NCBI GenBank assembly: GCA_001931905.2 | Contig: MSJI02000509.1 | Location: 1-18,650 of the forward strand | Length of the DNA stretch: 18,650 bases | Source of the DNA: Cladosporium sp. IMV 00045 | Taxonomy: Eukaryota; Ascomycota; Dothideomycetes; Cladosporiales; Cladosporiaceae | Reading direction: 5' to 3' | Shown here: positions 1-8,550 of the stretch, one piece after another | Layout: each line of letters opens with the position of its first letter | Numbering within the stretch: the first letter of the stretch is position 1 | Program-made: the position numbers and the translations under genes | Notes under the pieces: generated by a model | The model's input: only the letters and a program-made list of their open reading frames with translations | Databases searched by the model: none | What the model was told of the DNA's origin: nothing

Positions 1-1483
1 ATGGCGATCTGGCGCTTGATGATCTCCTCGCGGGTGCAGTTGCTCATGTGGCCGGAGATGTTGCTGATCATGCGCTCGCGGGCGCCCTCGTCGAAGACGC
101 GCTCCCACAGTGCGCGCGGGGCGTTGAAGTCCTCGGGGCGGATTTCGGACAGGAAGCTGACGGCGTTGCCGACGAAGGAGCCGTGCACCTTGTCGAGGTT
201 GACGCTGCGGTTGCGGAAGCTGATGGGCTCGATGGAGCTGAGGTAAGCGGGGCGGCTGCCCTGGTTGTAGAAGGCCATGTTGCCGTCGCGCTGGAAGTTG
301 CCACCGCGGAAAGGGGTGCGGCTGGCATTGGTGGGCAGCTGCTGGTAGTTGGCGCCGATGCGGTGACGGTGGGTGTCGGGGTAGGAGAAGAGGCGGGACT
401 GGAAGACGGGGTCGGCAGAGGGCTCGATGCCAGGAGGCATGTGGGAGGGGTTGAAAGCGATCTGCTCGATCTCGGCGAAGTAGTTCTTGACGTTCTCATT
501 GAGGAAGAACTCTCCAACCTTGCGCAGAGGGAACTGCTTCTGCGGCCAGACGTGGGTCAGGTCGAAAACGTTGATCCTCTGCTTCTCCCAGAGCTCCTCG
601 GCCTCCTGAGGGGTCATGGTCTGGAAGCAGACGTCCCAACCGGGGTAGTCACCAGCCTCAATCGCATCGAACAGATCCTTCTGGGAGTAGTCCGGGCTGT
701 AGTTGGCAGAGTCCTCCTGTGTGACAAACGAGTTGCCCTGCTTGCTCTTCATGTGCATCTGTGCGTAAACCCAGTCGCCGTTCTTGTTGACGAGCTTGAG
801 AGTGTGGCCGGAATAACCGTTCATCTTGCGCCAGCTGTCGGGAATACCCCGGTCACCCATAAGGATCATGACCTGGTGGATAGACTCGGGGTTCTGAGAC
901 AGGTAATCCCAGAAGTAGGTAGAGTCGTCGCCGTGCGTAAGATTGGTCTGAGGGTTGCGCTTCTGAGTGTGAATGAAGTGAGGGAACTTGGCCGGGTCGC
1001 GCAAGAAGAAAACGGGAGTGTTGTTGGCAACCATGTCCCAGTTGCCCTCCTCAGTCCTGAACTTGACACAGAAACCACGCGGGTCACGAGCAAGATCAGG
1101 GCTACCGCTCTCACCACCAACGGTCGAGAAACGGACGGAGATGGGGCACTCCTTGCCCTTCTGGAAGATGTCCGCGAGGCACAAGTCGTCCAGGGATCGG
1201 TAGTCCTATAGAAACCGTGGGCACCACCGCCCTTGGCGTGGACGACACGCTCGGGAATACGCTCGCGGTCGAAGTGGGACAGCAAATCGATCAGGTGGAA
1301 GTCCTGGAGGAGCAGAGGACCGTTCTCACCGACACGCTGAGACTCATAAGGGTGAGGCATGGGAACGCCATTACTGGTGGTGTACAGAGTGTCCTGGGCG
1401 GGAGCATTGCGGTCGTCAATATAGTCGCGGTGGATGTCGCCATTGCGGCGGCCATCGGCGGCGTGCTGAGTTGGGGGTGCCAT
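1..1483 (-). CDS. Small-subunit fungal catalase, C-terminus cut off by the window edge, one apparent frameshift
   Basis: Haem catalase, converting hydrogen peroxide to water and oxygen. The ATG at 1483 has A at -3 and G at +4, and no ATG lies further upstream in frame. Residues 1-96 read in one frame and include the distal-haem histidine in ERVVHAKGGGAHG (His82). From about 1196 the catalase match continues in another frame for about 398 codons to the edge: VRFSTVGGESGSPDLARDP, the distal Asn in VANNTPVFFLRDP, and the proximal haem ligand Tyr (codon 381-383) in RLFSYPDTHRHRIGANY. With the break ignored, about 494 residues are visible, so only a short C-terminal tail is missing from a roughly 500-residue small-subunit enzyme. 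The last visible residues are REEIIKRQIA. No intron is seen. As written, the frame would end at 866 after about 205 residues, which would be inactive. A one-base sequencing or assembly error, or a recent pseudogene, are both possible. Subcellular site cannot be judged because the C-terminal end is absent. Confidence 0.93.
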
Positions 1484-2373
1484 TGTTAGGATGTGTTGAG
1501 AGAGGTATGAAGGAGATTGATCGAGAAGACGAAGAAACAGCAACGGCCCAAAGGAAGAAAGATGGGAATATAAAATACAGATGTTGACGCCACCGCGATG
1601 AGAGAAAGCTTATTTCATCATTGGAACTTCAATGACGCTGACTGAGCCGTGCTCGCCGGGCTTCTAATTGGAGCAGCACAGCCAATCGCTGGTCTAGTGA
1701 AGTCATAACGACTCCATCTGCGAGATCTCCGTACGGCAGTTTCTCACCGAGCTCTCTGTGAGGCGAGCGAGACAAATCCCTGGAAACAATGTTCCCGCAT
1801 AATGCCGACACATGCCTATGTAATTGAACCGTTCCCTTGGTGCACCACGATTACACTGCCGCGGAAAGCAACGAGAGCAGCGCGAGAAGACGCCCTTCGA
1901 TGCTCGGTGAGTCATCCCCATTCAGGCAAGACCAACGAGCTCTGGGGCTGGTCGGCGATGATATCGTCCATCGTAGTCTGATCCGCAACGTAACCGCACC
2001 GGCACCTGAGCGAACCTCGCTGTCCACTCGCGTATGGGCACACGCACTCCGACATGGAAAAGCCCGTGGCCAGAAGCATTCGATACAGATAAGGGCTGCC
2101 GAGGCATTCCTTCCGAATTGACAGCGATTCTCTGCTACCGAAATTCGTGATATGGATATTCCTCTCTACCACGTGTTTGACAATCTAGATAAAAACAAAC
2201 ATCTGGCAAAAAGGACACTGGCACCCGAAAGCGACTCACCGATGGCCGAACAAGACCCAAGAACAAACGCACCCCTCACTGAAACAAGAAAGAGCACAGC
2301 ATGAAATAAAAGTTACCAAAGATATTTCCATTTCCTCTCTCCCCTAAACTGGATATCATAACCTCCCAAAAAA

Positions 2374-2400
2374 GCAGCAGCAGCAGTAGCAGCAGCAGTA
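2374..2400. repeat. GCA trinucleotide microsatellite with two GTA interruptions
   Basis: Nine units read (GCA)4 GTA (GCA)3 GTA. The run lies about 430 nt downstream of the sho1 stop, outside any supported reading frame. It is followed directly by a long A/G-rich stretch. Confidence 0.85.
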
Positions 2401-2439
2401 ATGTATCCTCACGCACTACCCGAATTTAAACCACCAGCG

Positions 2440-2720
2440 CAAATTGAAAAAACAAAAAAGAAGAAAAGCCGACCTGGGCACAGAAACAAAAACAAGAAAA
2501 GAGAAAATAAAAGGGTAGTCATACCAAGTCAACAGCTGAAAACCTCCAGTCATGACAAGAAGAAGAAAAAAAGAAAAAGTACAGACAAACAGACAGACAC
2601 GCCTCGCCTGGGGTTTGCGCGTGTGTGTGGGACGTAAGGAGAATAAAAAAATTGGGCATTCGTACAAGAGTTAAAGGAAAAAAGAAACAAAACGCCTTCT
2701 GTAGTGTTCATTCTTCCTCT
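2440..2720. repeat. Low-complexity purine-rich (A/G) tract
   Basis: The plus strand is dominated by runs of A with scattered G, for example around 2449-2466 and 2556-2580, plus a short ACAGAC-type run near 2581-2600. Short open frames over it are lysine-rich or phenylalanine-rich artefacts of composition. On the minus strand it is pyrimidine-rich and lies about 110-390 nt past the sho1 stop, so it may be the 3' untranslated or termination region of sho1. Confidence 0.6.
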
Positions 2721-2828
2721 GAACAGGAAAGAAGAAAGAGATGCAATCATTGCGGAGATCCGACTGTTTTGTGCGATCCTTATATGAGGACGACCTGAGA
2801 ATCATGTTAGTAAGAGCAGAGAAAGAGT

Positions 2829-3903
2829 TCAAAGATGGAGGACACGAACATAATTGCTGGGAATGATTCCCTTCTCTCCATTCTCCTTCTTGGCCTGCCA
2901 CCATCTTCCACTGACGTCCGAGACTTCGAGGATCTCGTGCTTGGAGAACGAAACCTCGTTGCTATCGTCAGGGTTCGCTTCGTAGCTGTAGATCGCCTTC
3001 GCTCGGTAAGGGTAGTCGAACTCTGTTTGCTGTTGGCTCTCGGCGACCCCGGTGCCGGGCGCGGATGGACCAGGAGTGGAGGCTGGTTGAGGGAATGCTG
3101 ATGCAGACGCTCTTTGTTGCTGACCTGCTGCACCGCCTGCGAAGCCGGTCACCGGTGAGGATGTCTCGAAGCCCGCGAGATTCGAGTTGTACATTTGCGG
3201 CTGGTGGCTGCTGGAGCGGATCGTGTCTGGTCGGTGGGGGTGCTGGCTCATGTAGCGGCTGTTTCGCGAGGGAGCGCCTTCTTTGTGCAGCGCGAAAGAG
3301 TCAAGCGTGCGGCGGTGCGAAGCCGTGGGTTGCGAGCCGTAGTAGAATATCCATACGATCTGGGGACTTGTCAGTTGTGCGCAAATTGCTAAATATCATT
3401 GGAACGCATACCGAGACCATAGACAGCAGAATGAACCCCGCTGCTGCCGCCTCCTTCGCGGCATCAGAGTAGTAAATTAGTGAGTTGACTGATGATGTAG
3501 TGAAAACCAAGCCAGCCGATAGAAGACCGGTCAGAGCAACGTGATATGTGTGGACTGAGTCCATTGCAACAGTCACAAAGACCGCGACAATGCACATCAG
3601 CATGAAAGCCAGGGTCCACCAAGAATAATTGGGATAGTCTCCCTGCACGTCGGCGATGATGGAGCTCACAAAGGCGATGAGCCAGCCAGACTAGAACATT
3701 AATTGTTAGTTAATTTGCTTGCGACAGGCAGAGACAGCAGGTTTCGCAGGGTGTCTTACAATTCCGATTCCCAGCGTGGCCAGCGGGAAGGGATCGCCAA
3801 AGATGTTTCCCATGCTGAACTTCTTGCGCCCGCCATATCTGCTATCGTAGTGATCCATCTTCTCCTGGTAGTATGAAGGGCTCAGGCTTGCGTTAGTGGG
3901 CAT
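2829..3903 (-). CDS. sho1: Sho1 osmosensor: four-TM plasma membrane adaptor with C-terminal SH3 domain
   Basis: Membrane adaptor of the HOG osmostress MAP-kinase pathway; in known fungi its SH3 domain binds a proline motif of the Pbs2-type MAPKK. Exons are 3903-3760, 3690-3412 and 3359-2829, giving 317 residues. Residues 25-35 hold the family start [16 protein letters not shown]. Four hydrophobic segments lie at about 40-60, 72-91, 97-118 and 130-149, with the typical [12 protein letters not shown] and [13 protein letters not shown] stretches. A Ser/Pro/Gln-rich linker (150-255) leads to the SH3 domain at 258-316 ([11 protein letters not shown], the paired Trp 294-295, GIIPSNYV). Both junctions are phase 0 and rebuild the family sequence exactly. 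The first ATG (3903) has a weak context (T at -3). Met16 (3858; A at -3, G at +4) is a plausible alternative start close to where shorter homologues begin. A long AUG-free leader precedes it. Confidence 0.96.
3360..3411 (-). other. sho1 intron 2 (52 nt)
   Basis: Donor GTATGC, acceptor CCCCAG, with a likely branch site CTGAC near the acceptor (AACTGACAAG). Removal joins SMVS to IVWIFYYGS, as expected between the end of membrane segment 4 and the cytoplasmic linker. Phase 0. Confidence 0.93.
3691..3759 (-). other. sho1 intron 1 (69 nt)
   Basis: Donor GTAAGA, branch sequence TAACTAAC, acceptor TTCTAG. Removal joins LATLGIGI to [11 protein letters not shown] and restores the first membrane segment of Sho1. 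Phase 0. Confidence 0.94.
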
Positions 3904-4581
3904 CAAGCGGTCGTGAGGGTGTTGGCGGGTATCTGGGTTGCTGGTCGGTCGTGTCGTGAGGGTATTACAAGAGGATTGTTGATTGTTTTGGCGGAGGGAG
4001 TGTGGTGATATGAGTCTGGTGAATGAAGGTACGCGTCAAGCGAGTGTGATTGTGGTGAAGAAGGCGAATCGGCCGAATCAGGTGTCCAGCCTGTGGATAA
4101 TGGGTAGTGTTGGTAGAAGATAGAGAAATGTTCCGGGATCGGTGAATGAGAGTGCTGCTGCTGCGCAAGAGAAGGAGTGGATGTCCGTCGCGAGAGGTGT
4201 GCACGAGGAGTCGAATCAGCGCCTGGCCGAGATAGTGGTGGTTGTTGGAGAGAGCGGCAGCAGAGAGTGTCGAGGGAAAGAGAGTGGTAGAGAAGTGCGC
4301 GCGAAGAGGGCGGTGGGTGGGTAGAAGGTGGGTGCAGGGGGGGTTTACGGGCGACGGTCGCAAGACGCGCTGGGTCGCGAGACGGTGTGGCTGGCGGAGA
4401 AGGGGAGGCGTGGTATATGCTGGCGAGGATATAGATGGGGCGCCGTTTCTGCTTGTCTCGCTCAGTTGTCTCGTCTGAACCCACCGCGGAGAGCAGCGAA
4501 GTGAGGTGGTGGTTGTAAGCGCTGGAGGGCAGGAGAGGGAAGCGTGTGTGTGTTCAGCCCGGCGAGAGAGAGAGACGACAG
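3904..4581 (-). promoter_or_regulatory. Probable long AUG-free 5' leader and proximal promoter of sho1
   Basis: Read on the minus strand, this 678-nt stretch is rich in C and T and contains no ATG; the first one upstream is at 4582-4584. By contrast CAT, the reverse complement, occurs eight times on the same strand. Such depletion is expected of a transcribed leader that must be scanned to the sho1 start. An open frame of about 190 codons ends in TGA overlapping the sho1 ATG (TGATG), but it lacks an ATG and is Ser/Pro/His-rich, so I read it as a by-product of composition. A TATA-like CTATATCC lies near 4427-4434. Confidence 0.6.
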
Positions 4582-5313
4582 CATGGAGAGGCAGAGCCTA
4601 GACCGAAACCGACAAGACGGCAGCATCCGCGTTTGTTTCACCAATGCGCCTGCAGTATGCCTCTGCAATCTCCCTCTCCCAACATCTTCGTTGTATTGAT
4701 GAGTTCTCGACTTTCCTTCGTTACGTGGATTAATCAATCCATCATTCCATCTCATCAAATCCATGTCCAGCGTCAATCAAATCAGATCAGCATACGCCGC
4801 TCGTTCACTACGGCAAGGGCCAAACGGTTCAAGGCTGGTTCTCAACGGCCCTCTCCCTTCGCGCCATCTGGGGAAGCGCCGTGTCTGCCCAGTTCGCCCC
4901 GGCTAAGGTTCACGCTACCGCCCATCCTCCTCTCCTTTTCCTTCTCGTCCACCCATCCTCGTCGTCCACCGTCAGCCTGCCACACGCCCTTTTCTGCTAT
5001 ATGAAATCTCTGTTAAGGCTCTGGGATCGTCCGATCTTGCTGTCATCACCACCCAAAGCGATCAGCTGCCCGTACTTGAGTGCCTGAGTAGTGAGTACTG
5101 GCCTCTGACTGTCCCCCCTGGATGACCGAATGCATGGCGCCATCTACAGAGATCCGTCTTCCTGCCGCGCTCCTCTACGCGGAATCCACCGGCTCGATCG
5201 GCTACTGCGCGCTACGGAATCAAGCAATACGCGTTCCTGGCGACGCGTGAACTTTCCCTTTGACTAAGTACACGACGCGGTACCTTTTCTTTTCGTCTCT
5301 TTCCTTGGAGAGA

Positions 5314-5396
5314 CGAGGTCAATGGTCGACCATACCCGTCAGGTGTAATCGTCTCGAGGTCAATGGTCGACCATACCCGTCAGGTGTAATCGTCTC
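5314..5396. repeat. Perfect 41-bp tandem duplication carrying a 12-bp palindrome
   Basis: The unit at 5314-5354 is repeated without a mismatch at 5355-5395, and the next base also matches. Each unit contains the palindrome ATGGTCGACCAT. The first unit together with the three preceding bases is bracketed by inverted hexamers (AGACGA at 5311-5316, TCGTCT at 5349-5354). No gene overlaps it. Confidence 0.95.
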
Positions 5397-5804
5397 AAAG
5401 CACAGTAGCATTTCTCGCGCGAATCCAATCTCCCAGCCTGCGAGGACTTGGATGTTTCGCCAATTCTGGTCCATGTGGCCGCTAGCGATCAGTAGTCGCT
5501 GCTATGTGGCAGCAAAGATCATTGCACGTCCAACAACAGTTTTACTTCTTTGTCCTGCAGCAGTCCGTCTTCTTTAATGCCGGGTCCTTCTATCATCCTG
5601 TCTTGACCACCAGGATGTAGCGGCAGCTCTGCGCCCATGCTTTTTCCCCAAGCCAACACACTGCGGCTATGCAATGTCTCGGACTTGGGTCAATCATAAG
5701 CCGAACGAATGTCACCGCAGCACCTCACCTCAACAACTCAGCAACAATTAATGCACCTTTGCTCTGCGTCTCTAGGCTTGCACCTTCTTCAAGCTCGGAT
5801 ACGT

Positions 5805-6035
5805 ATCCCGCAGCACATTACGCAAACCGGTGAGAAGAAGTATAGCAAATCTCAACAGCACACCAAGTCTCACCTGCACGCTCGTCACATCTCCAATGGC
5901 TCATCGACACGGACGATGTGCATCCCGCAAGACGATGACGCAAAACGGTGAAAGAAAGATAGCGAAGCTCAGCAACACATCAGGTCTCATCTGCACAATT
6001 GCCACATCTTCAATCGCGGAATAATCGGGATCTCC
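5805..6035. repeat. Diverged tandem repeat, unit about 117 bp
   Basis: Copy A begins with ATCCCGCA at 5805 and copy B with ATCCCGCA at 5922. Further matching landmarks keep a spacing of 117-118: ACGCAAA at 5820 and 5938, and CTCAACAGCA/CTCAGCAACA at 5851 and 5968, followed by TCTCAYCTGCAC and CACATCTYCAAT. Identity in the 49-nt core is about 78% by hand count, mostly transitions. A possible third, weaker copy begins near 5737 (CTCAGCAACA). Confidence 0.8.
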
Positions 6036-6320
6036 AATCGTGCGTCCGAGCGGACAATTTCTTACCGCTGCCGCTGCAAGGCAGTGAGTGCCGAGGTGGC
6101 AACGAAAAAACCGTAACTTCATCATGGCAATTACTACGCAGTAGAGAACGAGTGGCCAAGAGGAAAACTGCACAGCGACACAAAAACAGGTAGGAGATGT
6201 GCCCATGTAAATCATCTTTGAAGAACTGTGTGGATTCGTCTCAGTATATATACGTAGCGTCGGCGAGATTCATCCTAAGAGAGCCGCGTTTTGTTCGAGC
6301 CGTGAACAGCGTATCCATAC

Positions 6321-6344
6321 GCCGCCTCGTCAAATAGAGGCGGC
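6321..6344. repeat. GC-rich hairpin, 8-bp perfect stem, 8-nt loop
   Basis: Arms GCCGCCTC (6321-6328) and GAGGCGGC (6337-6344) are exact reverse complements. An A-rich run follows at 6357-6382 on the plus strand, which is T-rich on the minus strand. The hairpin lies about 160-180 nt beyond the sugar porter stop, so it could be in or just past that transcript's 3' end. Confidence 0.8.
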
Positions 6345-6502
6345 TGAGCCATGCGTAAAAAAAATAAAAAAATAAAAATAACTCCGATGCCCAATGCAAG
6401 AACCATGCACATGCACATGCATTCATCCATCTATTCCAGACATAATCGTCGACATAAAATCAGAAAGCCAGCAAACATCTCGTGATGGAGGCGCGAAGTA
6501 TC

Positions 6503-8124
6503 CTACTCCTTGACCTTGTACTCGACCTCATCGTCGTCGTTCTCGAGCTTCTCGCGCAGGTGGGCGGTGACGAGCCCGCCCTCGGCGGGCTTGCGCTTGG
6601 ACTCGCGCACGATGGACATGACCGAGGGGGACTCGGCGAAGAGCATCTCGAGCTCCTCCAGCGAGCGGCCCATGGTCTCCGGGTACAGGAAGTAGACGAG
6701 CGGGACGATGGTGGCGGAGATGACGGCGTAGACGATGAAGTACCGGTAGCCGATGGTGTTGACGGCGACGGGGGTGATCTGTTTGAAAATTGATGTTAGT
6801 GGGTGGTTTTGGGGGTGTGATTCTTTGAGGAGATTTGGTAGCTGCTTACCATGACGACGACGAAGTTCCACAGCCAGTGGTTGGCGGTCGAGATGGAGGC
6901 CATGGGGACTCTGAGCCTGATGGGCGCGACTTCCGTGCAGTAGAGGAAGTTGGCGCCGAGGAAACCGATGGGGACGAAGAAGTTAAAGGCGAAGATGAAG
7001 AAGGCCGCGCCGGCCATGGCGCTGGTGTTGGAGTCGGGGAAGCTGGTGCAGATGGCGAGCGACATCATGCAGCTGGCCATGCCGAAGCCGGAGAACATGA
7101 AGAGCGCGCGGCGGCCGAAGCGGTCGATGGTGAAGAAGGCGACGAAGCAGGACAGGAACTTCCAGGTCAGGCAGGCGCCGGTCAGGACGCGGGAGAGCTC
7201 GGCAGACATGCCGAGACTGTCCTGGAACAGGATGGTGGCGTAGACGCTGATCAGGTTGCTGCCGCACATCTGCTGGAGCAGTTGGAGCAGAATGCAGAGC
7301 GAGAAGCGGTAGAAGAGCTTGTCCTTGCCCATCGTGAAGATGTCCTTCATGCTGGCGGCGGAGTTGCCGGTCTCCTCGAGAGCGAGCTCGATGCCACCGA
7401 TCTCGGTTGCGACGAGAGGGTCATCCTGGGGGAGACCGCGGAACTTGGCCAGGTTGGCGCGAGCCTGCTCTCCACGGCCCTTGCGGCAGAGCCATCGGGG
7501 GGATTCGGGGATGAGGAAGACGCAACCCATAAGGATGAGGGAGACGAAGATGGGGAAGACCAAGGGGATGCGCCACTGGACGGGACCGAAGTTGATCTCG
7601 AAGAAACCAAGGTTGATCCAGGACTCGAGCAGGTAACCCAAACTGATGAAGCAGCCGTCGAGGACGGTGTGTGCGCCACGGTTCTTGGTTCCAGAGCACT
7701 CGGATTGCCAGACGGGAACGGTGGCAGAGAGCTGACCGATACCCCATCCGAGAATGAAACGGCCAACGATGAACTGGGCGATGTGGAAGGAAGAGCACTG
7801 GAGGATCTCGCCGATGAGGGTGAGGACGCCAGCGAGGAAGATCATCTTGCGGCGCCCGAGGTAGTCGCCGAACCAGGAGCAAGAGAAGGCACCGAAAAGA
7901 GCACCAATGGTGAACATCGACACGACGGCGCCCTGAATGGTCTTCTTGTTGCTCTTCTCAGCACCGGTGGTGGTAACAGTGTCCATCTCTGGGAACGTCT
8001 CGGCAAAGTCGCGAAGCGACAAAAGACCACCAACACCGGACTGGTTGTAACCGAACAGGACGAAGGCCGGGAGGACGACCAGCAACAGCTGGGCGACCTC
8101 CAGCTTCTTGCCAGTGAGGGCCAT
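6503..8124 (-). CDS. MFS sugar porter, 12 membrane segments
   Basis: Plasma-membrane sugar transporter of the sugar porter family (TC 2.A.1.1). Exons 8124-6850 and 6778-6503 give 516 residues, a usual length. Family marks in order: FGYNQSGVGGLL at 24-35; FGDYLGRRK at 85-93 between segments 2 and 3; GRFILGWGIGQ at 121-131 with the following W-x2-E and R (139-149); PESPRWL at 206-212; QQMCGSN at 284-290; DRFGRR at 334-339; PETMGRSLEELE at 458-469. The tail after 475 is charged and cytoplasmic. The substrate cannot be told: QQMCGSN replaces the commoner QQxxGxN with TG, and the segment-10 region reads EVAPIRLRVPMAS. The ATG at 8122-8124 has G at -3 and +4. It stands alone on the minus strand, with gene-free DNA on both sides and CreA-like motifs upstream. 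Confidence 0.95.
6779..6849 (-). other. Intron of the sugar porter gene (71 nt)
   Basis: Donor GTAAGC, branch CACTAACATC, acceptor AAACAG. Removal joins NFVVVM to ITPVAVNTIGYRYF inside the region of membrane segment 11, phase 0. Without splicing the frame would end about 17 codons later. Confidence 0.95.
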
Positions 8125-8550
8125 GGCTGCTGAGAGTGATCCGGTCTCTGCTATTGTGTTTTTTCTTGATGTAGCAGTTTGCTATTCCGATCCAATGAAG
8201 GAGTGGATATGGCTGGGGAGAGCTGTCAATTGGATGCTCTCGAGGACTCGATAGGCAACAGGGGAGGAAGAGTAGACGTAGGAGAAAAGCTGAGGGTGAT
8301 CAAGACTCGAGGCATCGTCGAGAGGTATATAATGGCTGACCACCTGCCTAGGCACCTCCCCACAATTACGGAGTGAGGCCATGGGGCGTGGGTTTCGAAA
8401 AGTGCCCTGACCAGCATGATGATTGTCGGTTGGTTGATCGGCATCACGCCTCTTCACGTTCCGCCCGCAACTGGGGACGAGAGACATCATGTGTGTGATA
8501 CGCCCCACAATGCCACTTGGGGACGTGCTTGTGGAGGAGAGCTGGGTCAA
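8125..8550 (-). promoter_or_regulatory. Promoter region of the sugar porter, with TATA box and CreA-type motifs
   Basis: A TATATA core at 8326-8331 lies about 200 nt before the start codon. No ATG occurs on the minus strand between about 8311 and the start, which fits a leader of up to about 185 nt. A CCAAT box reads on the minus strand at 8229-8233. Sites fitting the CreA consensus SYGGRG occur at 8358-8363 and 8503-8508 (GTGGGG, minus strand) and 8471-8476 (CTGGGG, plus strand). Carbon catabolite repression is known for many fungal sugar transporters, but the motif is short and this is inference. Confidence 0.5.

Larger units (their letters stand above)
1484..2828. other. Intergenic: catalase promoter side and sho1 3' flank, no gene seen
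   Basis: No supported gene. The right half (about 2340-2740) is low-complexity and A/G-rich on the plus strand, so T/C-rich on the minus strand, and probably includes the sho1 3' untranslated region. The left half would hold the catalase promoter. An AT-rich TATA-like run sits at 1569-1577, about 86 nt before the catalase ATG, but it reads best in the plus orientation, so its role is uncertain. The overlapping open frames at 1629-2172 do not resemble known proteins. Confidence 0.6.
4582..6502. other. Gene-free stretch between sho1 and the sugar porter
   Basis: I find no protein gene with family resemblance or convincing splice structure. Open frames at 4546-5087 are Ser/Pro/Arg-rich and lack support. 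The stretch holds a perfect 41-bp tandem duplication (5314), a diverged repeat of about 117 bp (5805), and a GC-rich hairpin with an adjacent A-rich run (6321-6382). The right end, 6430-6502, is probably the 3' untranslated region of the minus-strand transporter. A short hexamer repeat (ATGCAC units) lies at 6404-6420. Confidence 0.55.

Noticed and set aside
48..1211. Plus-strand open frame of 387 codons
   Set aside because: It is the antisense shadow of the catalase gene; its Val/Leu/Glu-rich reading follows from high GC at third codon positions, and the minus-strand catalase match is decisive.
1205..1230. Micro-intron as an explanation for the catalase frame break
   Set aside because: The only GT..AG pairs next to the break span about 10-22 nt and would remove conserved residues (GFYRTTD) that match catalases.
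2272..2345. Two CCCCT stress-response-like motifs upstream of catalase
   Set aside because: A five-base motif, about 790-860 nt from the start and nearer the sho1 3' end; too weak to call.
3903..4484. Minus-strand open frame of about 193 codons directly before sho1
   Set aside because: It opens with GTG and has no ATG; Ser/Pro/His-rich composition follows from the C/T-rich strand. Treated as leader sequence.
4546..5004. Plus-strand open frame of 152 codons
   Set aside because: Begins with GTG, has no domain or motif, and is low-complexity Ser/Pro/Arg.
6835..8133. Plus-strand open frame of 432 codons
   Set aside because: Antisense shadow of the sugar porter, acidic and Gly/Ala-rich with no family features.
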